Shown in pieces: positions 39,912 through 47,455 of a stretch of 55,227 bases of DNA. Source of the DNA: a virus. The notes below the pieces were generated by a model. It saw only the letters and a program-made list of their open reading frames with translations. It was not told where the DNA came from and did not search any database. Where the stretch lies: the IMG/VR virus record IMGVR_UViG_3300034073_001024, positions 1 through 55,227 of that record; one strand, written 5' to 3'. Both the position numbers and the translations under genes were made by a program. Numbering within the stretch: position 1 is the stretch's first letter; each line of letters starts with the position of its first letter.

Positions 39912-40183
39912 CAAACCTCCGGGCAGCGCTTACGGGCAGCATCCATCGCAGCAGCGCCATCAATGCGGACGGTTTCACCGTGGCGCGTGACGGTTGCAGT
40001 CGGTGATGGCAGCTCCGAATCCCAGGCGTATTCGACGGCCTGGCGGATGGAATCACGCAGGCTGGTGCCTTGCAGCCGCAGCAGGCAGAACCGTGCCGCA
40101 TACAGCTCAGGGTCAATCGCACCGGCATGAGCGGCCGGTAGCAGCAGTGCCGCCGCAGCGGCAGCGAGGGTGAATCGTCTCAT
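39911..40183 (-). CDS. Small secreted protein (90 aa)
   Basis: From ATG 40183: signal peptide RRFTLAAAAAALLLPAAHAG, then a mature part of about 68 aa (LYAARFCLLRLQGTSLRDSI, RQAVEYAW) with Cys near both ends. The AARxCxLRxxG pattern is one I associate with cyanobacterial/cyanophage secreted proteins. Role unknown. Directly upstream of the helicase (TGATG). Confidence 0.65.
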   Translation of the reverse strand: MRRFTLAAAAAALLLPAAHAGAIDPELYAARFCLLRLQGTSLRDSIRQAVEYAWDSELPSPTATVTRHGETVRIDGAAAMDAARKRCPEV

Positions 40184-40207
40184 TGGTTGAGCAGTTGGGA
40201 TTAGCCG

Positions 40208-40245
40208 GGATTGGGTGCGGCTCCGGCGGGCCGCGGTGGAGGTCA
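40208..40245 (-). repeat. Post-stop hairpin element, copy D
   Basis: Bases 40208-40239 equal 33391-33422 exactly. It begins directly after the TGA of the 40243-40608 gene on the minus strand and lies in the gap before the secreted-protein gene. Stem GCGGC/GCCGC. No T-run follows, so it is not a standard intrinsic terminator. Confidence 0.85.
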
Positions 40246-40608
40246 ATCCACCAGTTCGGTGATGATGCCCAGTCGCTTGGCATTGCGCCAGATCTCGCGG
40301 GCTTCTTCCACGTTGTCGATCGCGCGGTAGTAGCTGTCGCGGCCCCACTCCTTGTATTGACCGCTGATTTTCCAAGTCCGGCGGCGCAGCTCAGCGCCGC
40401 TAAACCGGCCGTTGTTGACCCATACGGTCAGCACGACATCTGAGCAGTTGCCGATGAAGGCGTTCAGATCACGCAGGTTGCCGCTGGCGCCACAGGCGAA
40501 GCAGTCGCCGTTCTGCACGTGGCTGTAATGCGGCAGTTTGCCGGTGCCATTGCAAAACGGGCAAGTGACCGTTGCGTTATGGAGCTTGCGGGGTGCGGTG
40601 GCGGTCAT
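40243..40608 (-). CDS. Zinc-ribbon protein (121 aa)
   Basis: From ATG 40608: ATVTCPFCNGTGKLPHYSHV, NGDCFACGASGNLRDLNAFI is a four-Cys zinc ribbon of DnaJ/primase style. The second half (SGAELRRRTWKISGQYKEWG, YYRAIDNVEEAREIWRNAKR) is helical and basic. Probably nucleic-acid binding. The longer frame to 40740 would cross the promoter at 40632-40660 and is rejected. Confidence 0.65.
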   Translation of the reverse strand: MTATAPRKLHNATVTCPFCNGTGKLPHYSHVQNGDCFACGASGNLRDLNAFIGNCSDVVLTVWVNNGRFSGAELRRRTWKISGQYKEWGRDSYYRAIDNVEEAREIWRNAKRLGIITELVD

Positions 40609-40631
40609 GACTCTCGGTTCGGGATGTGCAA

Positions 40632-40660
40632 AGCATACCACCCTAGGCAGCCGTGCGCAA
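40632..40660 (-). promoter_or_regulatory. Early sigma70-type promoter
   Basis: Minus strand TTGCGC, 17 bases containing CCTAGGGTGG, then TATGCT. It lies about 25 bases before the ATG at 40608 and resembles the promoter at 30634-30662 in both boxes and spacer. Confidence 0.75.
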
Positions 40661-40730
40661 CCGGGGTCGGCGGATGCTGTGCGGTTCAGCTCGCCGCAGC
40701 CGGTTAGGTGGCCGATGATCTTGGGGTGGG

Positions 40731-41033
40731 TCATTGGCACAGATGGCGGCGATGCAGGTTTGCGCTAAGGCTGAATTGAACCGGATCCCTGCCCTCGTAC
40801 CGATCAAACAAGACCTCTTGATTGGTTTCGTAGCAAGCCAGCAGCCGGTTACGCCCATCGAGCAACTCACCGTTGCGCCACAAGGTGATGGGCTGGGCAA
40901 GACCGCGCTCTTTGATGTCGGCGCACAGCTCTAAGAACTCTTGCTCCGGCAGCATGGGAAAGATGTCGGCCGCCGGGTGAATGCTGGTGATCTCTGGATA
41001 ATGCTCAAGGATCTCCCTCAGCTCAGGTGCCAT
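40731..41033 (-). CDS. ParB-like nuclease-fold protein
   Basis: 100 aa from ATG 41033. FPMLPEQEFLELCADIKERG, LAQPITLWRNGELLDGRNRL is the ParB/Srx N-terminal fold with the conserved LDGRNRxxA motif; no HTH follows. Such short ParB-like proteins in phages may act as nucleases or CTP-binding clamps. First gene of the early minus transcript, directly after the divergent promoter. Confidence 0.75.
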   Translation of the reverse strand: MAPELREILEHYPEITSIHPAADIFPMLPEQEFLELCADIKERGLAQPITLWRNGELLDGRNRLLACYETNQEVLFDRYEGRDPVQFSLSANLHRRHLCQ

Positions 41034-41039
41034 AGGGCA

Positions 41040-41087
41040 TTGCGTCAAGTGCCTGCTGAGCCTAGCAGCGACCGCTAGGCTGTGCAA
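41040..41087. promoter_or_regulatory. Divergent promoters around a palindromic operator
   Basis: Minus: TTGCAC (41082-41087), 17 bases, TAGGCT (41059-41064). Plus: TTGCGT (41040-41045), 17 bases, TAGCAG (41063-41068). The palindrome AGCCTAGC-7-GCTAGGCT (41059-41081) covers both -10 regions. A bound protein would block both directions. The RHH protein encoded at 41105 is the natural candidate. Confidence 0.65.
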
Positions 41088-41104
41088 GCCCACCGCTACT
41101 GCCA

Positions 41105-41266
41105 ATGGAGCTAGCGCACCCGTTATCGGTTCAGTTCACACCAGAGCAGCTGGCATGGCTGGACAGTCGCCGCGTCGCCGGCTTGTCGCGTAGTGCCGTC
41201 TTGCGCCTTGTAGTCGAGGAGGCCATGCGCCACGAGCAAGCGGCGACGCGGAGCGTCAAGCGATGA
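41105..41266 (+). CDS. Small ribbon-helix-helix protein
   Basis: 53 aa: ELAHPLSVQFTPEQLAWLDS, RRVAGLSRSAVLRLVVEEAM. The strand plus two helices with a GLSRSAVLR turn match RHH repressors of Arc/CopG type. Its ATG lies 24 bases after a palindrome in the divergent promoter, so autoregulation and control of the early genes is likely. Its stop overlaps the primase start (ATGA). Confidence 0.7.
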   Translation: MELAHPLSVQFTPEQLAWLDSRRVAGLSRSAVLRLVVEEAMRHEQAATRSVKR

Positions 41267-43782
41267 GCGACATCAAAGACCTCGCCCGCGGCAAGTGGCC
41301 TGATCTGCTGGCGCAGCTGGGTGGCCTGACCGCAGAGCAGCTGACCGACACCCACCAGCCGTGCCCGTGTTGTGGTGGCACCGACCGTTACCGCTTTGAT
41401 GACATCGACGGCAGCGGCTCTTGGTACTGCAATCAATGCGGCGGGAAGGATGGCGCCGGCGGTGGTGGCACCGGCATGGATCTGCTGATGCGCCGCAATG
41501 GCTGGAGTTTTGCCGAGGCTGCTAAGCGGGTTGAGCAGCACCTTGGTATTGCCAGGCCGAAACCAGCTCCACCGCTGCCGCGCGGCAAGCAGTTTTGGCA
41601 ATACAGCAGTGACTTCTATGTTGTCCGCAAAGACAAGCCGGACGGAGACAAAGACATCCTCCCACTTTGGTGGGATGGCAGCAGCTGGAAGTGGAAGGCG
41701 CCGCCTGCGCCGCGTCCGTTGTACGGCAAGCGTCAGCTGACGCTCAAGCCCAATGCGCCGGTGCTGGTGGTTGAAGGCGAAAAGGCCGCTGATGCTGCCG
41801 CATCGCTGTTCCCGCAGGCAGTGGTGATCACATGGCCCAGTGGTTGCAAGGCAGCCGGCAAAGCTGACTGGTCGCCGTTGGCCGGGAGGAAGGTAACCCT
41901 ATGGCCTGATGCGGATGCTGTTGGCCGTGATGCAATGGCCAAGCTGGCCATCCGCTTGCTCAAACTTGGTGCTACGCAGGTGCGGATCGTGCAGCCGCCA
42001 GCTGATGTGCCCGAAGGCTGGGATCTAGCCGATGCCACATGGTCACCGGCCGAAGCTGCCGCCTACCTGCGCGCCAATCGCTCCGCACCAATCGAGCTGC
42101 CGGCGCTTGCGGCGCCTGATACCGAGTCCGACCGCGATCCAATACCGGAGCCGGCGCCGCTGCCAAAGCAAGGCGAAGCCTTTACGTGCCTTGGCTTTGA
42201 CAATGACGCCTACTTCTACCAGCCCAACAGCACCGGCCAGGTGATCCGGCTCGGTCGCGCCAGTCACACCGGCACCAACCTATGCGCCATTGCGCCAATC
42301 GAATACTGGCAGGCGCTCTACCCATCCAGGACCGGCACCGACTGGACATCAGCGGCATCCAGCTTGTTTGAGCTGCAGTCCCGCATCGGCATCTACGATC
42401 CGCATCGCATTCGCGGCCGCGGCGCATGGCGCGATCAAGGTCAGTCCGTACTGCACCTCGGTGATCGACTCATCATCGGCGACCGCTCCGTACCATCATC
42501 TACCGGCATTGACGGCAGCGCTTACATCTATCAGCGTCTTGCGCGCTTGACCGGGCCAGGTACAGCAAAGCCGCTCAGCCGTGACGACGCCTACATCCTT
42601 TGCGGTATCGCCGAGCGCTTCCGCTGGGAAGTGCCCGTATCAGGACTGTTGCTTGCTGGCTGGGTTGTGCTCGCGCCGGTCTGCGGTGCACTCGACTGGC
42701 GGCCGCATATCTGGATCACAGCCGGCGCCGGTTCCGGCAAATCCGCCATCCTTGAGCGCTACATCGCGCCATTGCTCGGTGACTTGTCGTTGCACGTATC
42801 CGGCAACACTTCAGAAGCTGGTCTCCGCCAGACGTTACGGGCCGATGCGCTGCCGGTGGTATTTGATGAGGCTGAATCCAACGAAAAGACCGATCAGCAG
42901 CGGATGCAGAACGTACTATCCCTAGCACGTGTCGCCAGTAGTGAATCACGCGCGCAAACAATCAAAGGCAGCGCCGATGGTGACGCACAGCGTTATGCCA
43001 TCCGAAGCATGTTTTGCATGTCGTCGATTGCAACAGCACTCAAGCAAGGTGCCGACAAATCACGTTTTGCGCAGCTCACATTACGCAATCCAGGAGATAT
43101 ACCAAAGGCGGAACGCATCGCCCATTGGGAACAGCTAGACCGTGATCTTGATCGCTACGTCACTGATCGCGTCGGGCAGCGATTGCAGGCGCGGACTGTA
43201 GCGATGATTCCAACAATACGCGAGTCAATTAAAGTCTTCACCCGTGCAGCTGCTGAAATCTTTGATAGCCAACGCCTTGGCGATCAATACGGCGCACTCC
43301 TCGGCGGCGCGTGGTCTTTGTACTCCGATGATGTAGCAACCCGCGATGAAGCGTATCAGCTGATTGAGCAGAACAGCTGGGAATCGTATTCGCAATCCAC
43401 TGAGTTGCCGGATGAAAAACGGTGTATTCAGATGATCCTTCAGCATCAAGTGCGCGTTGAATCTGATGATCGTATCTGCACCAGAACGCTTGGCGAATTG
43501 GTAGAGATCGCCGCATCGCGTCGCGTTGACCGTGAAGTGACTGCCACGCAGGCGCAAGACAGCATGTCTCGGGTTGGTCTCAAGGTGGACAACCAGCGGC
43601 AAGCGTTGCTGGTAAGCAACACCGCAGGCGCTATCGCCGCCATCCTTCGCGATACCGCATGGGCGCAGTGCTGGGCAACAGTGCTCGCGAGGCTGCCAGG
43701 TGCGCAGCGTGTCGGCTCCACTCGATTCAGTGGCGCTGGCACCGTCAGCCGCGCCATAGCGTTACAGATCGATGGTTTGTAA
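41263..43782 (+). CDS. Primase-helicase (zinc finger, TOPRIM, SF3/DUF927-like)
   Basis: 839 aa. N-terminal primase zinc finger (CPCCGGTDRYRFDDIDGSGS, WYCNQCGG), then TOPRIM (VLVVEGEKAADAAA...TLWPDADAVGRDA, with E and DxD). The C-terminal half (about 330-620) is an ATPase with Walker A ITAGAGSGKSAILERY and Walker B-like LPVVFDEAESNEK. It primes and unwinds phage DNA. The last codons hold the first iterons of the probable origin, so gene and origin form one replicon module. Confidence 0.9.
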   Translation: MSDIKDLARGKWPDLLAQLGGLTAEQLTDTHQPCPCCGGTDRYRFDDIDGSGSWYCNQCGGKDGAGGGGTGMDLLMRRNGWSFAEAAKRVEQHLGIARPKPAPPLPRGKQFWQYSSDFYVVRKDKPDGDKDILPLWWDGSSWKWKAPPAPRPLYGKRQLTLKPNAPVLVVEGEKAADAAASLFPQAVVITWPSGCKAAGKADWSPLAGRKVTLWPDADAVGRDAMAKLAIRLLKLGATQVRIVQPPADVPEGWDLADATWSPAEAAAYLRANRSAPIELPALAAPDTESDRDPIPEPAPLPKQGEAFTCLGFDNDAYFYQPNSTGQVIRLGRASHTGTNLCAIAPIEYWQALYPSRTGTDWTSAASSLFELQSRIGIYDPHRIRGRGAWRDQGQSVLHLGDRLIIGDRSVPSSTGIDGSAYIYQRLARLTGPGTAKPLSRDDAYILCGIAERFRWEVPVSGLLLAGWVVLAPVCGALDWRPHIWITAGAGSGKSAILERYIAPLLGDLSLHVSGNTSEAGLRQTLRADALPVVFDEAESNEKTDQQRMQNVLSLARVASSESRAQTIKGSADGDAQRYAIRSMFCMSSIATALKQGADKSRFAQLTLRNPGDIPKAERIAHWEQLDRDLDRYVTDRVGQRLQARTVAMIPTIRESIKVFTRAAAEIFDSQRLGDQYGALLGGAWSLYSDDVATRDEAYQLIEQNSWESYSQSTELPDEKRCIQMILQHQVRVESDDRICTRTLGELVEIAASRRVDREVTATQAQDSMSRVGLKVDNQRQALLVSNTAGAIAAILRDTAWAQCWATVLARLPGAQRVGSTRFSGAGTVSRAIALQIDGL

Positions 43783-44052
43783 CGCTTCGCCAGAGGTGCG
43801 TTACAGGGCAAACCCACTGCGCCGCAGCACTTGTAACGGTTCAGGGGCTTGTAACGCTTTTCAGATATATATCCCCCTAGAGATAAGGAGCACTACCTAC
43901 CCACTTACTAAGGTTGCAAGGGTAGGCCCCAATCTTTTATATATATTTCTCTGTTACATGATACAAACAACAAGACAGGCCCTGAGACTGCCTGCGCTGG
44001 TGTGGATCTCGGCGTAACGCTTTTTGTAACGCTCCGGCCCCAAACCGTTACA
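43759..44052. other. Iteron array with AT-rich segment: candidate replication origin
   Basis: Nine copies of TGTAACGC or close variants occur in both orientations, at 43759, 43778, 43798, 43832, 43850, 43952, 44013, 44025 and 44045. Between them lie AT-rich segments (GATATATATCC at 43864, CTTTTATATATATTTC at 43934) suited to unwinding. The 315-base stretch 43783-44098 has no gene. The location right after the primase-helicase and before the sliding clamp fits an origin; binding protein unknown. Confidence 0.65.
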
Positions 44053-44098
44053 ACCCAGTCCACCACTAGAAACAGCACCGTTGCACCGCGATTCTCAA

Positions 44099-44407
44099 AT
44101 GAGACTCACCAATCACGCACGAGACCGATTCATCCGCGAGATGGAGGACCGGCTGACGCCGGACCTCCTGTACCATTGCTTCACCGGTGAAGGCGATGCC
44201 AATCGCCTCGCTCGTGTCGCTTCACTCGATCACGTACTGCAATCGGCACTACTTGAGAAGGTGGAACGGCAATGGCCTGAAAGGCTGCAATCCATCGCCG
44301 CCGAGCGTCGCGCCGAATGGCTGCGCTCCAAGGCCATCACATCTGCGTACGTGACCCAATGCCTGAAATCAAGTTCAACCTCACCGACGACCAGCTGGCG
44401 CACCTGA
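44099..44407 (+). CDS. Unknown early/replication-region protein (102 aa)
   Basis: From ATG 44099: RLTNHARDRFIREMEDRLTP, LYHCFTGEGDANRLARVASL, LLEKVERQWPERLQSIAAER. Helical and charged. Codon pattern is good up to about residue 85; the last part overlaps the next gene. No family recognised. Confidence 0.6.
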   Translation: MRLTNHARDRFIREMEDRLTPDLLYHCFTGEGDANRLARVASLDHVLQSALLEKVERQWPERLQSIAAERRAEWLRSKAITSAYVTQCLKSSSTSPTTSWRT

Positions 44408-44649
44408 ACCAGCAGGCTGCTGCCGCTGGCATCCCACGCGCGCACCTGATCCGTGATCGCGCATTGGCGCCCGCTGCTGGTGTTGCAAGGTTGCGGACGG
44501 TTGAGTATCATTCCCTCGTTGCTGATGCCTGCCGCTTCATGCGCGGCGACCTCTCGCGGCAACACGTGGAAACACTCGTCGCTTATGTCCTCACCCAACT
44601 CGACAAGCGTCAGCGTGAAGCAGCAGCCGATCGTAACCCGGTTGCATGA
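44359..44649 (+). CDS. RHH-like small protein (96 aa)
   Basis: From ATG 44359: PEIKFNLTDDQLAHLNQQAA, AGIPRAHLIRDRALA is a ribbon-helix-helix-like start, followed by LVADACRFMRGDLSRQHVET and LVAYVLTQLDKR. Possible DNA-binding regulator near the origin. Confidence 0.6.
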   Translation: MPEIKFNLTDDQLAHLNQQAAAAGIPRAHLIRDRALAPAAGVARLRTVEYHSLVADACRFMRGDLSRQHVETLVAYVLTQLDKRQREAAADRNPVA

Positions 44650-44797
44650 CACGCTGGAGCAGGCTGCGGCCTATGCCGCTGCCATTGCAGACAATGCAAC
44701 CGATGACCAGCAACCGATACCACTGGAGCTGGTTGAAGACTTCTCATCTCAATGCTCTGATCTGATCGCTGTCCTCGCCTCTGTCGCCACACGATGA
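44585..44797 (+). CDS. Unknown small protein before clamp (70 aa)
   Basis: Good protein-like part: IVTRLHDTLEQAAAYAAAIA, LELVEDFSSQCSDLIAVLAS. The stop overlaps the clamp start (ATGA). The true start may lie inside the shown frame, since the first residues overlap the upstream gene. Confidence 0.5.
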   Translation: MSSPNSTSVSVKQQPIVTRLHDTLEQAAAYAAAIADNATDDQQPIPLELVEDFSSQCSDLIAVLASVATR

Positions 44798-45837
44798 AAT
44801 TCACCACCTGCACCGCTGACCTCGACCATGCGCTGCGTGCTATTGCGCCGGCCATTGGTGTGCGCAGCTCGCATCCGATCCTGGATTGCTGCTTGATCCA
44901 AGCCAACGCCGATGGCACTGCTGTGGTTACCGGCTTCAACCTGGACCTTGGCATCACCTGCACCATCCCGGCTACTGTCACCACTGCCGGCGCCGTAGCG
45001 CTGCCGTATCGCCTGCTGGCTGGCCTCGTGAGCCGACTGGAGGGCGATGAGGCTGTAACCCTCGCAGATGGCGCCCTGAGCGCTTCCAGCGGCTCCTACA
45101 GCCTCGCAGCGCAGTCAGCCGAGGATTACCCCGCTCTGCCGGCTGTAGAGGCCGCAGAGACGCAACTGGAGCTGGCTGGTGCTGTACGTGCTTGCATGGT
45201 GGCTGTCAGCACCGACGCGGCAAAGCAGATGCTCACCGGCATCCACCTCGGCGATGGTCACCTGAGCGCAACTGATGGCCACAGGCTGATGCGTTGCGCT
45301 GTTGACCTGCCGGATGGGTTGGCCATGACGCTGCCGGCCACCACCATGAAGCTGCTGGCGGATCACAGCTGCAGCGTGGTAGCAGCCAAAGGTCAAGCCG
45401 TGATCACCACCGATGAAGGCATCCGCGTTTACAGCCGCGTGCTCGATGGCACCTACCCGAACGTGGCGCAGCTGATCCCAGCCAGCTTTGAGCACACGAT
45501 GATCTTCAACCGGCACCGGCTGACGCGGGCGCTGGAGCGGGTTGCCATCATCGCAGAGGCCACCAACGGCGTGGTGAAGCTGACCGCAGCGGATGGGAAG
45601 CTCACTATCACCGCCGAAGCTGATGCCAATAATGGCCGCGAGTCGTTGGCATACGATGGCACCGGCAATGGCATGTGGGCATTCAATGTGGCCTACTTGC
45701 TTGATGGACTCAAGGCATTCCGCTCGGCGGAGTCGGTTGAGCTGAACTGCAATGCGGCTACTACGCCGGTGGTATTGCGGCCCGCGGGTGACGATGGGCG
45801 CACCTACCTCGTGATGCCCGTGCAAGTGCGCAGCTAA
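44794..45837 (+). CDS. dnaN: DNA polymerase III sliding clamp (beta subunit)
   Basis: 347 aa, slightly shorter than bacterial clamps. Three-fold repeated clamp domains are recognisable: KFTTCTADLDHALRAIAPAI, VSTDAAKQMLTGIHL...LSATDGHRLMRCAVD, and FNRHRLTRALERVAIIAEAT. The C-terminus (YLVMPVQVRS) keeps the shape of the partner-binding pocket (VMPM in bacteria). No phage polymerase is present, so the clamp must work with host Pol III or replace the host clamp. Confidence 0.93.
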   Translation: MKFTTCTADLDHALRAIAPAIGVRSSHPILDCCLIQANADGTAVVTGFNLDLGITCTIPATVTTAGAVALPYRLLAGLVSRLEGDEAVTLADGALSASSGSYSLAAQSAEDYPALPAVEAAETQLELAGAVRACMVAVSTDAAKQMLTGIHLGDGHLSATDGHRLMRCAVDLPDGLAMTLPATTMKLLADHSCSVVAAKGQAVITTDEGIRVYSRVLDGTYPNVAQLIPASFEHTMIFNRHRLTRALERVAIIAEATNGVVKLTAADGKLTITAEADANNGRESLAYDGTGNGMWAFNVAYLLDGLKAFRSAESVELNCNAATTPVVLRPAGDDGRTYLVMPVQVRS

Positions 45838-45846
45838 CCTATAGGC

Positions 45847-46668
45847 ATGGCTGGACTGTCCGTTGACATTGCTTCTGAGCTGCCGAACATGATTCGGTGG
45901 ACAGATGCAATGTCACGGCAGTTGCCTTGGATGGTGGCCAAGGCAATGACAGAAAGCAGCAAAAAGGCGCAAAATGCGATCAAGGCGCAAGCGCCGCAGA
46001 AAATTGATCGGCCGACGCCTTTTACGCTGAATAGCACATTCGTTAAGTTTGCATCACCTCGCAAACTTGAATCATCCGTTGGCTTTAAGGACTTCGCTAG
46101 CAAGGGCACGCCTGCCGCGAAATATCTACAGCCAATCGTCAAGGGCCAACCGCGTAATGCCAAGCGTTCTGAGGTGTCGTTACGCCGAGCTGGTGTTTTG
46201 CGCGGTAATGAATTCATTGTGCCCACCGGGGTTCATCCGCTACGACTTAACCAGTACGGCAACCTCAGCGGCGGTAAATACACTCAAGTGCTTAGCCGCC
46301 TCCGTGCGCTAGGTGAGCAGGGCTACTTCGGTAACGTCTCACAGTCCGGCCGCAGTCAACGCAAACGCTCCGCTCGTGATTACTTCGTCGGTCGGCCTGG
46401 TGGCCTGCCACGCGGCATTTATGCCCGTGTCGGTCGCCGGCCATCAGGCAAGGGCGGCAAGGGCAGCAAGAAGGGCGGGCGCCCCGCCGCCACCCGCCTC
46501 CCGTCAGGCTTCCACACGGTCTTCTACATCACTAAACAGCCCAACTACCAAGTCACCTTCCCTGTTGACAGGATCTTGATGAATACATGGCAAAACAACT
46601 TCCCCGTGCAGATGCGTAAGGCGATCGAAGCTGAGCTGCAATATCAGGCGATGCGTGGGCGGCGGTGA
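45847..46668 (+). CDS. Putative head-tail/minor tail protein (gpZ-like)
   Basis: 273 aa, very basic. An N-terminal helix (MIRWTDAMSRQLPWMVAKAM) and the segment DRPTPFTLNSTFVKF...AAKYLQPIVKGQPRNAKRSE resemble phage minor tail proteins of the Z/neck group, with a Gly/Lys/Arg stretch (PSGKGGKGSKKGGRPAATR) before a hydrophobic end. In lambda such genes lie after the capsid; here it precedes the terminase, so the role is uncertain. Confidence 0.45.
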   Translation: MAGLSVDIASELPNMIRWTDAMSRQLPWMVAKAMTESSKKAQNAIKAQAPQKIDRPTPFTLNSTFVKFASPRKLESSVGFKDFASKGTPAAKYLQPIVKGQPRNAKRSEVSLRRAGVLRGNEFIVPTGVHPLRLNQYGNLSGGKYTQVLSRLRALGEQGYFGNVSQSGRSQRKRSARDYFVGRPGGLPRGIYARVGRRPSGKGGKGSKKGGRPAATRLPSGFHTVFYITKQPNYQVTFPVDRILMNTWQNNFPVQMRKAIEAELQYQAMRGRR

Positions 46669-46885
46669 TCACTGCCGCGTCAGCTGTCGCTTCTGCTGGC
46701 ATGACCACAAGACAAGGGTATCACGGCATCGTTGTATGACGATAGCGGGTCCCTCCCCATCTAGGGTTTACGGGTATATGCGATCGTCGTCCAGAATCCA
46801 GCGCCAGCCCCGAAACCTCCTAAACCACTGCGCCGCAGCGAGTCTCAGTTAGACCAACCCTAAGACGGTTTAGGAGAGTTTAGCA
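46669..46885. other. Intergenic region: candidate cos/packaging site with CTAAACC repeats
   Basis: The 217-base gap before the small terminase has an inverted repeat ATCGT-6-ACGAT (near 46731-46747) and an array of CTAAAC(C) motifs in both orientations: 46764, 46820, 46867, 46877, 46890 and 46901. It also has CCACTGCGCCGCAGC (46825-46839), shared with the origin region. A lambda-type terminase needs a cos site and this is the natural place. The cut site itself is not visible by eye. Confidence 0.5.
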
Positions 46886-47455
46886 GTGATTAAACTACCA
46901 CTAAACCCATTCAACTCTGTGCTGGTTACGTTCGCTGAGTTTGCAGCAATTCGCGGCTGCTCAAAAGGTGCCGTGACCCATGCAACCAAAAGCCGGATCG
47001 CTGATGCGGTGGTGGTCAAGGATGGCCGCAAGTGGCTTGATCGAGACAAGGCACTAGAGCTGTGGAATAAGAACACTGCCGCCACGCACGCCAGCAAGGT
47101 GTCTGTTGCTGACCCAGTGGACGACCCGCCACCGCGTGATGCAGCGGAGCTGAAGCGCCGCGTGAAGGGATTGCCGGATGATGCAATCCCAGATCTCAAT
47201 GAAAGCCGTGCAAGGCGCGAGCACTACCAAGCTGAGCTGGCGAAGCTGCAAGTATCACAACAACGCGGCGACCTTGTACCTGCTGATCAAGTGCGGAAGG
47301 ATGCGTTTCAGATGGGCCGTGCAGTACGTGAAGCGCTGAGCAACTTGGCGGATCGACTCAGCCATCAACTTGCCGGCGAGACCGACCCTGCACGCATCCA
47401 TGATGCACTGACGCAAGAGCACCGTGCTGCACTGCTGGAGTTGTGCAATGAGTGA
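46886..47455 (+). CDS. terS: Terminase small subunit
   Basis: 189 aa from GTG 46886, GGAG 10 bases upstream. N-terminal winged HTH (VTFAEFAAIRGCSKGAVTHA, DGRKWLDRDKALELW), a Pro-rich linker, a coiled coil (NESRARREHYQAELAKLQVS) and a C-terminal helix pair (FQMGRAVREALSNLADRLSH) match Nu1-like small terminases, which bind cos. The CTAAACC repeats at its 5' end could be its binding sites. Confidence 0.8.
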   Translation: MIKLPLNPFNSVLVTFAEFAAIRGCSKGAVTHATKSRIADAVVVKDGRKWLDRDKALELWNKNTAATHASKVSVADPVDDPPPRDAAELKRRVKGLPDDAIPDLNESRARREHYQAELAKLQVSQQRGDLVPADQVRKDAFQMGRAVREALSNLADRLSHQLAGETDPARIHDALTQEHRAALLELCNE

